This document shows, piece after piece, positions 1-12,892 of a DNA stretch of 64,000 nucleotides. The position numbers and the translations under genes were made by a program. Origin of the DNA: Siphonodentalium dalli (taxonomy: Eukaryota > Mollusca > Scaphopoda > Gadilida > Siphonodentaliidae). Each line of letters opens with the position of its first letter. Position 1 is the first letter of the stretch. The DNA is taken from assembly GCA_032622095.1 (NCBI GenBank), contig CP136062.1, positions 161,568,875 through 161,632,874 of the forward strand. Direction: 5' to 3'. A model generated the notes under the pieces. The model saw only the letters and a program-made list of their open reading frames with translations. It had not been told where the DNA came from and ran no database searches.

Positions 1-934
1 ACCAGACATTCTAATGTAAATTTACATTTGAAAAATGTCTCGTATTTTTCACATTAAGTTTTGGGCGGTTACCCGGCGACATCTGATGTATAAAACCCTG
101 ACACCTCTGGCCTATAGGTGTGCCGCTTTGAATATTTACGACTCGCCGGCTCTTGATAATATAGCGGCTAAAATAGTCGACGAATATTGTTTCTCGTGAA
201 CCATAAGGGTGATGCATGCATGGCTCGGTATTATATCTTGGTCTGAATGAAATTTGCATACTCTACATTGGGAAAGGAATTTAAAACAACACCTCACGCC
301 CGAACCAGTTATGATAAATGCAGGTTAAAATAGGGACGAAAATATATACAGTCCAGACATCCGACAGTTTTAGGCATTAAAGCGGCACATAGTTTTCTAC
401 CCTTAATTTAAACTTTGTAATAACTGCCTTTCATCACGTACGTGTGGGCCACCAAAATAATCGACAAATACAAAGACTAAGGAATATTTATTCCTCGCAA
501 AGACTTATTGAAATTATTACTTCGGAACGAAAAATGTTATTTTTTCTACAACTTATAACAACAAAAATATGACTGAGAACTGAGAGCTACAAACAGGAAT
601 AAGTGCACAATGTGTCCTTAATTTTTCAGCACCCTCTGTCGCCACACACATTGCAATTTGCCCGACTGGGTGACGTATACTCCATTCAAGTCGATGACTC
701 GCGAGTGACCTATCTGAATAGCTGTGAGTATTTTATGTTATTACATAATATCCCATAATTCAGGGGAAAACACTATATAGGAAAATTGTATTTGACCATG
801 AACCCTGAATGGCAGCGTATTTTCCAAATAAACTTGGCGGCGTCTGGATGTGATACATGTATATATTGGCATGATTTGTCCCAAAATAATACATCGTCTA
901 ACTATATTTCGTTAAAGTCACAGATTACCTTCGT
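1..934. other. AT-rich spacer, no gene recognised
   Basis: I see no coding similarity, RNA gene or clear repeat in this stretch. The short open frame on the minus strand near the left edge has no recognisable motif and could be chance. Confidence 0.5.
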
Positions 935-1271
935 GTTTGGCTTGCTGTTAAAATAGTCACACACATTAAAACTGTCATACACAGAAAGAATATTAAAATA
1001 TAGACATATTTTGTTCTTATACCAATCATAAATATCGCGTAAATAGTATACAATTTCAAGTTCATATGCTGTGATATGTAAACAAACGCCAGGCTCTGTA
1101 ACGTTTTTGCTTTTGTGTACATAACAAAGCGTAAGAAATTGGCAATAACATACTATTTATGCGATATTTATGATTGGTATAAAAACAAAATATGTCTATA
1201 TTTTAAAATTCTTTTTGTTTACGGTGGTTATAACGGATGTGACTATTATAATGGCAATACCAACCGCGAAG
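935..1271. mobile_element. MITE-like element with long inverted arms, copy 1
   Basis: Two arms of about 110 bp face each other: the sequence at roughly 940-1060 reappears reverse-complemented at roughly 1145-1268, sharing for example TATTTATGATTGGTATAA and ACAAAATATGTCTATATTTT. No protein is encoded. A diverged second member of the same family lies at 9070-9580, which makes this a dispersed non-autonomous DNA element rather than a chance hairpin. The superfamily is not resolved because I cannot define a clean target duplication. Confidence 0.7.
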
Positions 1272-1589
1272 GTCATCCGTGGAAGTAAGAACTCCACTGA
1301 ATGCAGTTAGTCATCATGCACGCACATTGTGTATACAGATATATGTGGATCCGACACACTCAATGTCAATTCAATTCAATTTAATGAAAACTCGTCGTAA
1401 TTTTGACATATAGAGTTGAATATACGCAAGATTACAATTTCAAATTTGTGTACAATATTTTGGAATGAGCATGCGGGTATTACATTGATTATATATACAC
1501 ACGACAATATACTATGGGTTCAGCAATCAGAAGGTTCGGGTAGATTTTGGTAAAGGGTTTTTGACATGCCTCAGGAGTTCATCGTTATT
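1272..1589. other. Spacer before satellite array
   Basis: Low-complexity AT-rich DNA with a short TTCAATTCAATT tract, which resembles the simple tails seen at LINE 3' ends. I see no gene. Confidence 0.4.
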
Positions 1590-4500
1590 GATTGGGCTCT
1601 ATGTAAGATTAGTAAGCATTCGTTTATTACCACTATTAACCCTTAACCCAACAGAAGGGCCCTGTGCCAATGCATTCTCTTATATGCATTAAATTGTTAA
1701 AGAATGTAAGAAAAAATGGTAAAAAGTGTTAAAAAAAGATTTTTTTTAGGCCAATGCATTCTCTTATATATGCGAGGCGACCTATGGTCGACTCGCTTAT
1801 ATAAGAGAATGCATTGGCACAGGGCTAACTGTAACTATCACAATGTGGTCAAGGAGCCGGTTCCAATGATATCCATATTTGTATGGTTCTATTGAGACAG
1901 ATCGAAGATATTTTAGACTGTTGAAGCTTTATTTGGCCGGTTTTGGCCGTTTTGTTGGGTAAAGGGTTAAACAGATGGGGTAGCTTCAATGCGTTTAGTC
2001 TTTCACAGTAATATGGCTTGATGTATCTATGTAAGATTAGTAAGCATTCGTTTATTACCACTATTAAACAGATGGGGTAGCTTCAATGCGTTTAGTCTTT
2101 CACAGTAATATGGCTTGATGTATCTATGTAAGACTAGTAAGCGTTCGTTTATTAACACTATTAAACAGATGGGGTAGCTTCAATGCGTTTAGTCTTTCAC
2201 AGTAATATGGCTTGATGTATCTATGTAAGATTAGTAAGCGTTCGTTTATTAACACTATTAAACAGATCGGTTAGCTTCAATGCGTTTAGTCTTTCACAGT
2301 AATATGGCTTGATGTATCTATGTAAGATTAGTAAGCGTTCGTTTAATTATAATTATTAACACTATTAAACAGATGGGGTAGCTTCAATGCGTTTAGTCTT
2401 TCACAGTAATATGGCTTGATGTATCTATGTGAGATTAGTAAGCATTCGTTTATTACCACTATTAAACAGATCGGTTAGCTTCAATGCGTTTAGTCTTTCA
2501 CAGTAATATGGCTTGATGTATCTATGTAAGATTAGTAAGCGTTCGTTTATTAACACTATTAAACAGATGGGGTAGCTTCAATGCGTTTAGTCTTTCACAG
2601 TAATATGGCTCGATGTATCTATGTAAGATTAGTAAGCATTCGTTTATTAACACTATTAAACAGATCGGTTAGCTTCAATGCGTTTAGTCTTTCACAGTAA
2701 TATGGCTTGATGTATCTATGTAAGATTAGTAAGCGTTCGTTTATTAACACTATTAAACAGATGGGGTAGCTTCAATGCGTTTAGTCTTTCACAGTAATAT
2801 GGCTCGATGTATCTATGTAAGATTAGTAAGCGTTCGTTTATTAACAGTATTAAACAGATCGGTTAGCTTCAATGCGTTTGGTCTTTCACAGTAATGTGGC
2901 TTGATGTATCTATGTGAGATTAGTAAGCATTCGTTTATTACCACTATTAAACAGATCGGTTAGCTTCAATGCGTTTAGTCTTTCACAGTAATATGGCTTG
3001 ATGTATCTATGTAAGATTAGTAAGCGTTCGTTTATTAACACTATTAAACAGATGGGGTAGCTTCAATGCGTTTAGTCTTTCACAGTAATATGGCTCGATG
3101 TATCTATGTAAGATTAGTAAGCATTCGTTTATTAACACTATTAAACAGATCGGTTAGCTTCAATGCGTTTAGTCTTTCACGGTAATATGGCTTGATGTAT
3201 CTATGTAAGATTAGTAAGCGTTCGTTTATTAACAGTATTAAACAGATGGGGTAGCTTCAATGCGTTTGGTCTTTCACAGTAATATGGCTTGATGTATCTA
3301 TGTAAGATTAGTAAGCGTTCGTTTGTTACCACTATTAAACAGATGGGGTAGCTTCAATGCGTTTAGTCTTTCACAGTAATATGGCTTGATGTATCTATGT
3401 AAGATTAGTAAGCGTTCGTTTATTAACACTATTAAACAGATCGGTTAGCTTCAATGCGTTTAGTCTTTCACAGTAATATGGCTTGATGTATCTATGTAAG
3501 ATTAGTAAGCGTTCGTTTATTAACACTATTAAACAGATCGGTTAGCTTCAATGCGTTTAGTCTTTCACAGTAATATAGCTTGATGTATATATGTAAGATT
3601 AGTAAGCATTCGTTTGTTAACATTATTAAACAGATCGGGTTGCTTCAATGCATTTGGTCTTTCACAGTAATATGGCTTGATGTATCTATGTAAGATTAGT
3701 AAGCGTTCGTTTATTAACACTATTAAACAGATCGGTTAGCTTCAATGCGTTTAGTCTTTCACAGTAATATGGCTTGATGTATCTATGTAAGATTAGTAAG
3801 CGTTCGTTTGTTACCATTATTAAACAGATCGGTTAGCTTCAATGCGTTTAGTCTTTCACAGTAATATAGCTTGATGTATCTATGTAAGATTAGTAAGCAT
3901 TCGTTTGTTAACATTATTAAACAGATCGGGTAGCTTCAATGCATTTGGTCTTACACAGTAATATGGCTTGATGTATCTATGTAAGATATGGTAAGCATTC
4001 GTTTATTTACATTATTAAACAGATGGGGTATCTTCAATGCGTTTAGTCTTTCACAGTAATATGGCTTGATGTATCTATGTAAGATTAGTAAGCGTTCGTT
4101 TATTAACATTATTAAACAGATCGGTTAGCTTCAATGCGTTTAGTCTTTCACAGTAATATGGCTTGATGTATCTATGTAAGATTAGTAAGCGTTCGTTTAA
4201 TTATAATTATTACCACTATTAAACAGATGGGGTAGCTTCAATGCGTTTAGTCTTTCACAGTAATATGGCTTGATGTATCTATGTAAGATTAGTAAGCGTT
4301 CGTTTATTAACATTATTAAACAGATTGGCTAGCTTCAATGCGTTTGGTCTTTCACGGTAATATGGCTTGATGTATCTATGTAAGATTAGTAAGCGTTCGT
4401 TTGTTACCACTATTAAACAGATCGGCTAGCTTCAATGCGTTTGGTCTTTCACAGTAATATGGCTTGATGTATCTATGTAAGATTAGTAAGCTTTCGTTTA

Positions 4501-4916
4501 ATTATAATTATTACCACTATTAAACAGATGGGGTAGCTTCAATGCGTTTAGTCTTTCACAGTAATATGTCTTGATGTATCTATGTAAGATTAGTAAGCGT
4601 TCGTTTATTAACATTATTAAACAGATTGGCTAGCTTCAATGCGTTTGGTCTTTCACGGTAATATGGCTTGATGTATCTATGTAAGATTAGTAAGCGTTCG
4701 TTTGTTACCACTATTAAACAGATCGGCTAGCTTCAATGCGTTTGGTCTTTCACAGTAATATGGCTTGATGTATCTATGTAAGATTAGTAAGCGTTCGTTT
4801 AATTATAATTATTACCACTATTAAACAGATGGGGTAGCTTCAATGCGTTTAGTCTTTCACAGTAATATGGCTTGATGTATCTATGTAAGATTAGTAAGCG
4901 TTCGTTTATTAACATT
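1590..4916. repeat. 97 bp satellite array, left block (LINE-derived)
   Basis: About 30 head-to-tail units of 97 bp (for example unit starts at 2063 and 2160), each containing TATTAAACAGAT, AGCTTCAATGCGTTT and TATGGCTTGATGTATCTATG. Some units carry a 10 bp AATTATAATT insertion. Read on the minus strand, one unit encodes YIKPYYCERPNALKLADLFN-like residues, matching the C-terminal part of the LINE protein at 23554-24048 (YLGPYYYRRPNANKLAALFN). Because 97 is not a multiple of three the frame is lost from unit to unit, so the array is not coding. It is interrupted at 1640-1966 by a piggyBac-like MITE, and its right edge is the insertion point of a larger element at 4917. Confidence 0.93.
1636..1970. 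mobile_element. piggyBac-like MITE inserted in satellite
   Basis: The element (1640-1966) is flanked by TTAA on both sides (1636-1639 and 1967-1970). Its ends are inverted copies, CCCTTAACCCAACA on the left and TGTTGGGTAAAGGG on the right. The interior holds a palindrome built from GCCAATGCATTCTCTTATAT. TTAA duplication with CCCTTT-type ends is characteristic of piggyBac-type transposition. Removing the element and one TTAA restores a normal satellite junction (CTATTAAACAG). Related copies are at 31859-32222 and 56213-56590. It has no coding capacity. Confidence 0.85.
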
Positions 4917-6898
4917 AGAGACCTTTCGCATCCTCACGTTTACGATTACGAATACGGATAGCTATTCGTGGTCGTAAGTCTATCCGTGTGGCCAAAAAGT
5001 CCTTTCGCAAAACGACTACGCGTAAGAGTTTTGACGAACACATACCATCATTATTTCGTACCACTTTTACAACTCAAAGCGTGTGTTTGGTATACAGTCC
5101 CTTAATACTTCACTTATCGTCTCATTTGCAACAATGCGATAATCATGACCTGTTTATATTGTCAATAATTCGACCAGTCACAACGTACGACCCGGGATTC
5201 TCGTGATATATTATGGCAATACAGGTATAAATGCCAGGTCATATGTGGTGGAAATTCAGTTCGTTGTTATCATATGGATGACCTGATAGGCGTTATGCTG
5301 ATGGGGGAAGAGCGGTTCCTAAATTTGGACCTCACATCAACCACGACGCCACCACTTCAAGACCCTTTCAGTCCGCAATTTCATTTCAACGCGATTTCTG
5401 CAGAAAGACAGTCTAGCCAGATTATGCCATCCCCCACAATTTACGACAGAATTATCCATAATTGTCATCATTATTATGTAATATGTATGTGCAAGGACGT
5501 GGCTAGAGGGTTTCCGTTGGGGGTGTGCACACGACTACGGGCAATAGACCAGGACCCACCGGGCCGATCATGGTTGTTCGGCCCGGTGTGAGAAAATTGT
5601 GAAAACTAAACAAGAAAATCGCAAAATCCTAGCATCTAGACTGACCTCAAACTTTCCTAGTGTTGGAAATTTCAAACCTCATACTCTCCCTTAGTTTGGA
5701 AATTTTCAGTCAACGATTTTAACCAAATGTAGTAAAATATTGTTTTCTTAAACTCATTAGCAGTTTTTTATTGGCCACGGGGAGGGACCAGGACACACCG
5801 GGCGAAAGTTTTGTTTAAACGTGAACAAGAACATCGCAAAATCCTGGCATCCAGACTAGCCTCAAGCATTCATAGAGTTGGAAATTTCCAACTGATGACA
5901 ATTCCAGTGACAATTTTGACCAAATGTAGGACAATATTATTTTCTTTAAGTTTTTGACTGGCCACGGGGAGGGACCAAGACACAAGCTTTCCAAGTGTTG
6001 GAAATTTCCAACCTGACACCCCTAAGGTTGGAAAATTTTTAACTGATGGCCATTTCAGTCCAAAATTTTTATCAAAAGAAGGAAAATATGCAAATATTTG
6101 TCCAAAAACAATAAATTCCCCACAATAAGTTGTTTGAAAATCAAACTACAAGAACATTATCAACCTATTGTTGGTGTAAAATTTCCAACTAATGTTGTGT
6201 CAGGTATGAAATTTCCAACTGTTGAAAAAAAATTTGACCAAAGTTGGAGGGTGAGACACCCCCCAACCCCCCCCTGTCGCCACGTCTCTGTGTATGTGTA
6301 TTGGGAATCAATTAATATCCTATCCTATCCAGGCCTATCACCTCTTTGGGTTTAGGAAATCAGACATAAGTTTGCTGTGCCCGCTGATGTGCATCACTTC
6401 TGATTTGTCCTATCAAATCGTAACAAAGTCGACACGGTGATGTTGGTGGGTGTGCCAAATATTCTTTTAGTACCACCAAATCCATGTCAGTCGTGTTTTT
6501 TTGGCGACTGGTTTCATAGTGTACTTCTATATATTACTGCAAAGTGTTGTGTCGCAGCCAGCGATTACTATCCGTTGTGAATAGCGATCTTATTTCGCGG
6601 GAAGCTCGAGATTCACGACGACGAGTACAGTGATTGACAATCTAAACAGCATATCGAGGTCGTAGCTCAATACAACTGGATGGTTTACATGATATACATA
6701 TACAGTCTCGAACGGAGTAAAGTGATATATTGCAGAAAATAAATTTCAGGTGTTATTTGAGCTTATTAGAAACCATGAAATCGTAACCGTTATTGCGGAT
6801 AGTAAAATACGACAACGATTAGAAAGTACACAAATGTTGGTGACGTAGTACCCTATCCGTATCCGTAATCGTAAACGTGAGTTTTGCGAAAGGTCTCT
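4917..6898. mobile_element. 1.98 kb TIR transposon inserted in the satellite array
   Basis: The ends are imperfect inverted repeats of about 45 bp starting AGAGACCTTTCGC on the left and ending GCGAAAGGTCTCT on the right; both contain a stretch reading CGTTTACGATTACG or its complement. The flanks fit a 3 bp duplication ATT (4914-4916 and 6899-6901), although a TA duplication cannot be excluded. Satellite units resume at once on the right. The interior has two or more copies of a roughly 200 bp segment (around 5560-5760 and 5770-5960) and no recognisable transposase; the open frame at 5274-5591 matches no family I know. Probably a non-autonomous DNA transposon of unresolved superfamily. Confidence 0.8.
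6060..6290. repeat. Dispersed repeat with AATTTCCAACTGTTGAAA motif
   Basis: A segment inside the 1.98 kb element is shared with 9620-9800: both contain GAAATTTCCAACTGTTGAAA followed by TTTGACCAAAGTTGG and a GACACC motif. The second copy lies outside the transposon, so this is either a fragment of another copy of the element or an independent repeat. Confidence 0.6.
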
Positions 6899-7361
6899 AT
6901 TATTAAACAGATCGGCTAGCTTCAATGCGTTTGGTCTTTCACAGTAATATGGCTTGATGTATCTATGTAAGATTAGTAAGCGTTCGTTTATTAACACTAT
7001 TAAACAGATCGGCTAGCTTCAATGCGTTTGGTCTTTCACGGTAATATGGCTTGATGTATCTATGTAAGATTAGTAAGCCTTCGTTTGCTACCACTATTAA
7101 ACAGATCGGCTAGCTTCAATGCGTTTGGTCTTTCACGGTAATATGGCTTGATGTATCTATGTAAGATTAGTAAGCGTTCGTTTGCTACCACTATTAAACA
7201 GATCGGCTAGCTTCAATGCGTTTGGTCTTTCACAGTAATATGGCTTGATGTATCTATGTAAGATTAGTAAGCCTTCGTTTATTAACATTATTAAACAGAT
7301 CGGCTAGCTTCAATGCGTTTGGTCTTTCACGGTAATATGGCTTGATGTATCTATGTAAGAT
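6899..7361. repeat. 97 bp satellite array, right block
   Basis: Nearly five more units of the 97 bp satellite. These units carry GATCGGCTAGC instead of GATGGGGTAGC; on the minus strand this reads ERPNALKLADLFN and is closer to the LINE protein than most left-block units. The array ends abruptly at about 7361 in non-repetitive sequence. Confidence 0.9.
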
Positions 7362-9069
7362 AATACAGCCAAAAATGGCAAGAGATTTTCAACAAATAAT
7401 TTCTCCGGATCTATCAGGCAACAAATTCTTGAGTTTCTCATATCATCATCTTCATAGTATATAGAATCTGAGCAATTATGAAGAGAACAAAAACAATGGA
7501 TTTTAATACATTTGAGATGTTAAAACTATTTTATTTGTTGTCCCTTTTTGGTACCAAGAACTGCTATGATAATTAATAATTTCACTCAAATCTCCAATTA
7601 CCAAATAGCTTATTGTCTTGGCTCTATGAGGGGAGTCTTCATTTTGATCATACTGTTGAGTTAGATTTTTAATTGCATAATACAGCATCATATATTATAA
7701 TGAAGAATAAAGCAGTCACAAATATTCCAGCCCAATGAGAACAAATGTTGATATGCAGTGTGGTCCACGTAAGCAGAGATTAATCAACTTGAATTAGGCC
7801 ACAGTGTTAATAGATATGATGGTCAGGTTTAACTTGGTTATGAACCATGACCCATAACTCATCTCAGCCCATAATTCATTGATCAAGAGGCATGACATGA
7901 AAATTCTCAAATATAGAACATTGAAAATGATCATAAATTTCACTAATCAAGAATAATTAAGTCTCCTAACATGATCTTGAGATATGATATCATGGATATA
8001 TGAACTGCACTTTAGAAATATTTTTATTTTACAGAAGTTCTTGGTACCTAAAAACAATGAAGTTTAAAATAGTTTTCATGCCATAAAAGTAAAGTAAATG
8101 AAGTTATAATATCCAATGGGGCGATGGTTTTTAAATATTGTGTCACAATAATCACTTGTACCAAATTTCACAAAGAAATTCCTGGCAGATTTCGATAAAA
8201 TCCATTTTGAAATACCAGGAAATTTTGGCAAAACATGCTTTTTGTATATGCCATGCATGTTTTCTAAAAAGACTATTTTTATATTTCTCAAGCTTTGCCT
8301 CTAAAAGCAACACAGAGTCCCTTTATTGTTGGACAGGCCGAAGGTTACAACGGTTTCGTGGGATACTTTGACGAGGTAAATATTTGGTTGCTATTTTATG
8401 TTATATCAAATATATTTAATAAATATCACAACTTGTCTTGTAGTTGACTGCGCGGCTATATATATACATATGTATACAGCGGGTGGCACCGATCCATCCT
8501 CCTGAGCACTATACCAGCGTATTCATGCTCTATTCGGTATTCGTCATGTCTTATCGAACAATTGGAGCTTGTATTATGTATTATGCATATGTATACAACC
8601 GGTATTCTATTTTTAGCAGGCAGTTCGATTGCGCAGAGCAAAGTCTCAAGTAAGGTAAATACTACTGCTTCGCAAGTTGAGGTTTCTGGTGTCAAATATA
8701 TTCACAAAAACGTGTTGGTCATTGAATTGGTGGCTTCAGTTTAGTATTTCCCTAGTATCTCATCTGTGTATATTGTATCCATATAGTCATATAGTATAGC
8801 ATTTTAAGCAAAACTTGGCACACCACCATTTAATGAGTAGAGCATGCCTTGGAGTTGACTACGCCAATTCGGAGGGAGTGATGTATAGGGGCACTAGCGA
8901 AGAGGAGAGACTATGTCTTGCCGAGGGTAAATCGGGTTCGTCAATGACACATTGTCGACATCGTATTACATGTCAATACTCTCATCATTATATTGTATAG
9001 AACAACGCATTTTTACTACCGCTACACCATCTTGCGCAATTTCTGGATTTTATTGACCTGTTGATTGCT
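7362..9069. other. Spacer with weak inverted repeat
   Basis: No gene recognised. A segment near 7512-7570 (AAAACTATTTT and GGTACCAAGAAC) recurs inverted near 8025-8085, so an old inverted-repeat element of about 570 bp may be present. The remaining open frames are short and featureless. Confidence 0.4.
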
Positions 9070-9580
9070 GTTAAAGGCACGGCGTCGTTCGTTGCAGAAA
9101 TATTCATATTTGCTCAAATCGCCATCAACAGAAGGAATATTAAAATATATATAGTTTTGTTCATATGCCAAACATAATCAACGCGTAAATAGTATATTAT
9201 CGTCAAGACGTACGATGGTGTACGTAAACAAGAACCTTCTCGTGTTGCAGAAGTGTTGCTTATGTTTACATAACACAGCGCAATTCTATTGGTTAATCAC
9301 ACACAAATGTTATAAACGCTCTTTATTATTTCCATATCAGGAAAACAGTAACAAAAACGCTCTTTATGTTTACCATATCCGGATCTAAACAAAAGCCAGG
9401 TTCCGTAACGTTTTTTGCTTTTGTTTACACAACAAAGGAAAATATTTGACAATAACATACTGTTTATGCCATATTTCTGATTGGTATAAGAACAATGTCT
9501 GTCTATTTTACTATTCTTTCTGTTTATGGCGGTTTTTGACGGAGCTGAATATTTTAACAGCATACCAACCGCCAACGCCG
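9070..9580. mobile_element. MITE-like element with long inverted arms, copy 2
   Basis: A diverged member of the family at 935-1271. Its left arm (about 9075-9210, with GAATATTAAAATATATATAG and CGCGTAAATAGTATA) faces a right arm at about 9450-9575 (with TTCTGATTGGTATAAGAACA). A 173-residue minus-strand open frame overlapping it (9297-9818) shows no domain and is treated as chance. Confidence 0.65.
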
Positions 9581-9619
9581 CCCGTATATTTGATGTGTCC
9601 AATATCAAATGTTGACCAA

Positions 9620-9810
9620 AAGTATAAAAATATGTCACCTTTGGTCTAAAAGCAACAAATTTCCCACTAATTGCTGATTCTAAAATCGAACAGTGGAACA
9701 ATTGTGTTGAGGTGTAAAACACTCTAACTAATATATTATCAGGGATGAAATTTCCAACTGTTGAAAAATTTGACCAAAGTTGGGGAGGGGTAGACACCTC
9801 AAACGCCCTA
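9620..9810. repeat. Second copy of the AATTTCCAACTGTTGAAA repeat
   Basis: Matches 6060-6290 inside the 1.98 kb TIR element, including GAAATTTCCAACTGTTGAAA and the following GACACCTC. No coding function is apparent. Confidence 0.6.
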
Positions 9811-12800
9811 GTCCCCACGATATACGAATGAGAAATGTCTAATGGCGGATTTCATTATAATTCCAGTTTGCATTTTACCAATGCGTCCCAAGCAAATTCT
9901 TCAAACCAGAGACTAAGCTCAGATTATTCACACGGCACTCACATGGTAGATGAGACGACACGTGACAAAAGTCTGACGTAACGAAGAATCCGACCACTGA
10001 AATCCAAGAAGAGCCGCAGGAATGAATGAAATCCACCATGACTCGTGTAGTCGGGTCTGACTTCCGCCCCAAAAAGCAGTAGTCAAGACGACAGGAATTA
10101 CAACGGAGTTATAGATCGCACATTTAAACCATATGCTTTGACAGATTTCCATATACGCATGTCGTTATTCTACGCGTCACCGACAATTTGCAACATGGTA
10201 TCAATGGAACGCATTCAGGCAATCGTCGTCTTTCTCTGCATTAGTGTATACATGTATGTAATTGCGATGTGTGTATGTGTGCATACCACCATCTTTCCTC
10301 CGGACGATGTTCACTGTGGGGAATCACGTACTTTCGAGGTTTGTTGAGTACCACGCATTCAAAAAGGCCGAGACGAGCACAAACATAGAATTGTAACAGT
10401 TACGAGCGTATACTGGATTATTTTTAAGTTGATAGCTTATCTGTTCCGAAATACTCAATAGTTTTCTATAACATTATGACCAAAGTGGTCAGTCGGAGGT
10501 TCGTGGAACACACCAGCCCATATTTCTAGGAGAATCCTTCGACGAACAACTTTGATCAGAATGTTCGAGCAAACAACTGTAAGTTTGGACACAAATGAGG
10601 AACATGTATCAGCTTGTTTGAAAAATAATATAGCATATGCTCTATGCTCGGAGCTGCCAAAAATACTATGTAATATGTATGTCATATCACAGTTATTGCC
10701 GAAAATTGGTCATATAAGTAATTGGCTGGTGCTAATCCAACATAATTCCCACGAAAACAGCGTTTAAAAGGTTTAAAAAAAATTTCAAGCCGCCAAGCTT
10801 GTGTTTTAGTCACCTCCCGCAAAAAAACCGCCAAGCTTGCATTTTAGCCACTCTACCATTTCCATCGTTTCTGGTCGGGTTTTGAATGCGTGATACTCAT
10901 CAACTCGAAAACACGTGATGCCCAAACCGGTGGTGTTGCTAACGCAACACGGCACCGAGAAGTGATACACTCGGACTTGGAGATGTTTTAAGACAACCAT
11001 GCAGCTTTGGACTTCCGTAGTGAGTAGTGTTTGTGATATTCCGAATGGACACCTCCTATGTCACACCGAAAAAGAAAGCACTCTTTGACGGACCACGGAG
11101 TAATGAATATAATAGAATAGAATCGTTTATTAGTATACCAAGACACCCTGACGGGCAGAATAATTGCAGTATAATAATATACTAACATGTGAATGATTTT
11201 GTATGATTTATTTGAAATAAACAATAAAAATGAAAATTTAAAAAGTAAAAAACAAACGAGTTAATTGGTAATGCAGTTTAGCTGTGAGAAAACTATAATG
11301 AGTCAAGTCATTTAAATTTAGTTGCTCTTATTGGGACTCTATATTATATACATGTATATGCATTTATATGACGTGTCTTCTGAAATGATATATAATATAC
11401 TGTACACCGTGGTAGAAAAGTACAATAACGAACAAAATCGAAAAGAATGTTGCAATGATAAGAAAAACTGATGCAAGGGAGAGAACTCTAATATATATGT
11501 TATGATGGTCAACGAATATGTATCTGGTAAGGGCAAAACGTAACATAATATGTGAGATAAGTTTAAAACAGCATGGATAATAATTATATGTATGTTAATA
11601 AGTATTTATTTAGGGACAATTTCTTACATTTGAAGACAGTTTTAATTATTTCGTTTGCAATGCTATAGTGCAAAATTAGACAATGCACTGACGATGCTGT
11701 GTCGCACAAACTGACCGAGACCGAATGACCGAGATGTGAAAGCATAAATCCAAATTACTATGCCCTTCACTATTAATTAGAACCACTACATATGGAAATT
11801 ATGACTAAGGCGGAATGGCCATAATACTATTTATTGAGATCTGATCTCCCAACAAACATACGTTAAACATGTGAACAATAATGAAACCTTACTCTCACTT
11901 TTCTCTCCTCCTCATGCTTACACTCTACCTTTTACACATGAGATGATTGTGAATTCTGCAACTTCTGCCCACATACATATATAACACATATAATCAATAT
12001 TATGTAATCAGAAAAGAGACAAAATCTCAAGAAATAACCATTATTCTAGCGGTAAGCGAATTACCGTGAAAAATGATCTACAACTTATCTAAATTAGAAA
12101 AACAAAATACAAATGGGATAGGGTGGGTGGGAAAATATAATCGAAGTGACATGTCGAAGAATTCGAAATCGAGTGAATGTTTTCGGCGCGAAAAGTATTT
12201 TATACCCGAGATTAGTATTATGGGATATCCAAGAGAATCATGGGAAGTTCAAAGGTCACTATAGTTTCGTCTAACAGAAGTGTACCGGTATCGCCGGAGT
12301 AATGTATAGTCTCTAGTGTAAATATTTCCGGTTTAGTAATTACACATTTTGATATCAAAATTGCCCGAACACGGTGTAAATACAACTCATTGGTTCAGGA
12401 CGGGCATGAGTCCCCGCCATGGTACTGCGGGACATGGTGATTATCTAATTTAGGTCATAGTCGTAAATTATACGCGGATGTAATATAGTTGGTCACTGTG
12501 CACATTCGATAACCGGAAGTGGAATCGGAAGAAGTGGAATCGACGACAAAAAATATACACCAGGGTAAGTGTTTTGGCTTCTAATTATTCTCACAGTACT
12601 ATAAAAATGTTATGAGATGGTATTTTCAATAGCATATATATTTCCAATCACATACAGCAGACTCGTTTTATCAGACGGTTTGATGTTGTCGAGAAAAAGA
12701 AAGCGAATGTATGAAAACTCACATGTAAATAACGCGCTCTTCCAGTTCACTGTGTATGTTCACATATAATAACTAATATTCACGCATGATTTGCACGTGG

Positions 12801-12889
12801 TATGTTTTCCCACTGCTCTAACGGTTCTATACGTATATAACATGTTGCCACTTTGGCGATACTTGTCACAAAAAAAAAGTTTTTTCTAG
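9811..12889. other. Spacer, no gene recognised
   Basis: About 3 kb of AT-rich DNA with no open frame that I recognise. Around 11100-11180 the minus strand carries a run reading ACGATTCTATTCTATT, similar to the simple tails at LINE 3' ends, so a decayed LINE tail is possible. Confidence 0.4.
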
Positions 12890-12892
12890 CAT

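Noticed and set aside
1849-2061. 70-residue minus-strand frame as a gene
   Set aside because: It is one satellite unit joined to MITE sequence. The protein similarity reflects the LINE origin of the satellite, not a functional product.
5274-5591. 105-residue plus-strand frame as a transposase fragment
   Set aside because: I tried to match it to known transposase motifs and found none. It is kept only as an unassigned frame inside the 1.98 kb element.
9297-9818. 173-residue minus-strand open frame
   Set aside because: It crosses a MITE arm and a dispersed repeat, shows no domain and has no splice context; most likely chance.
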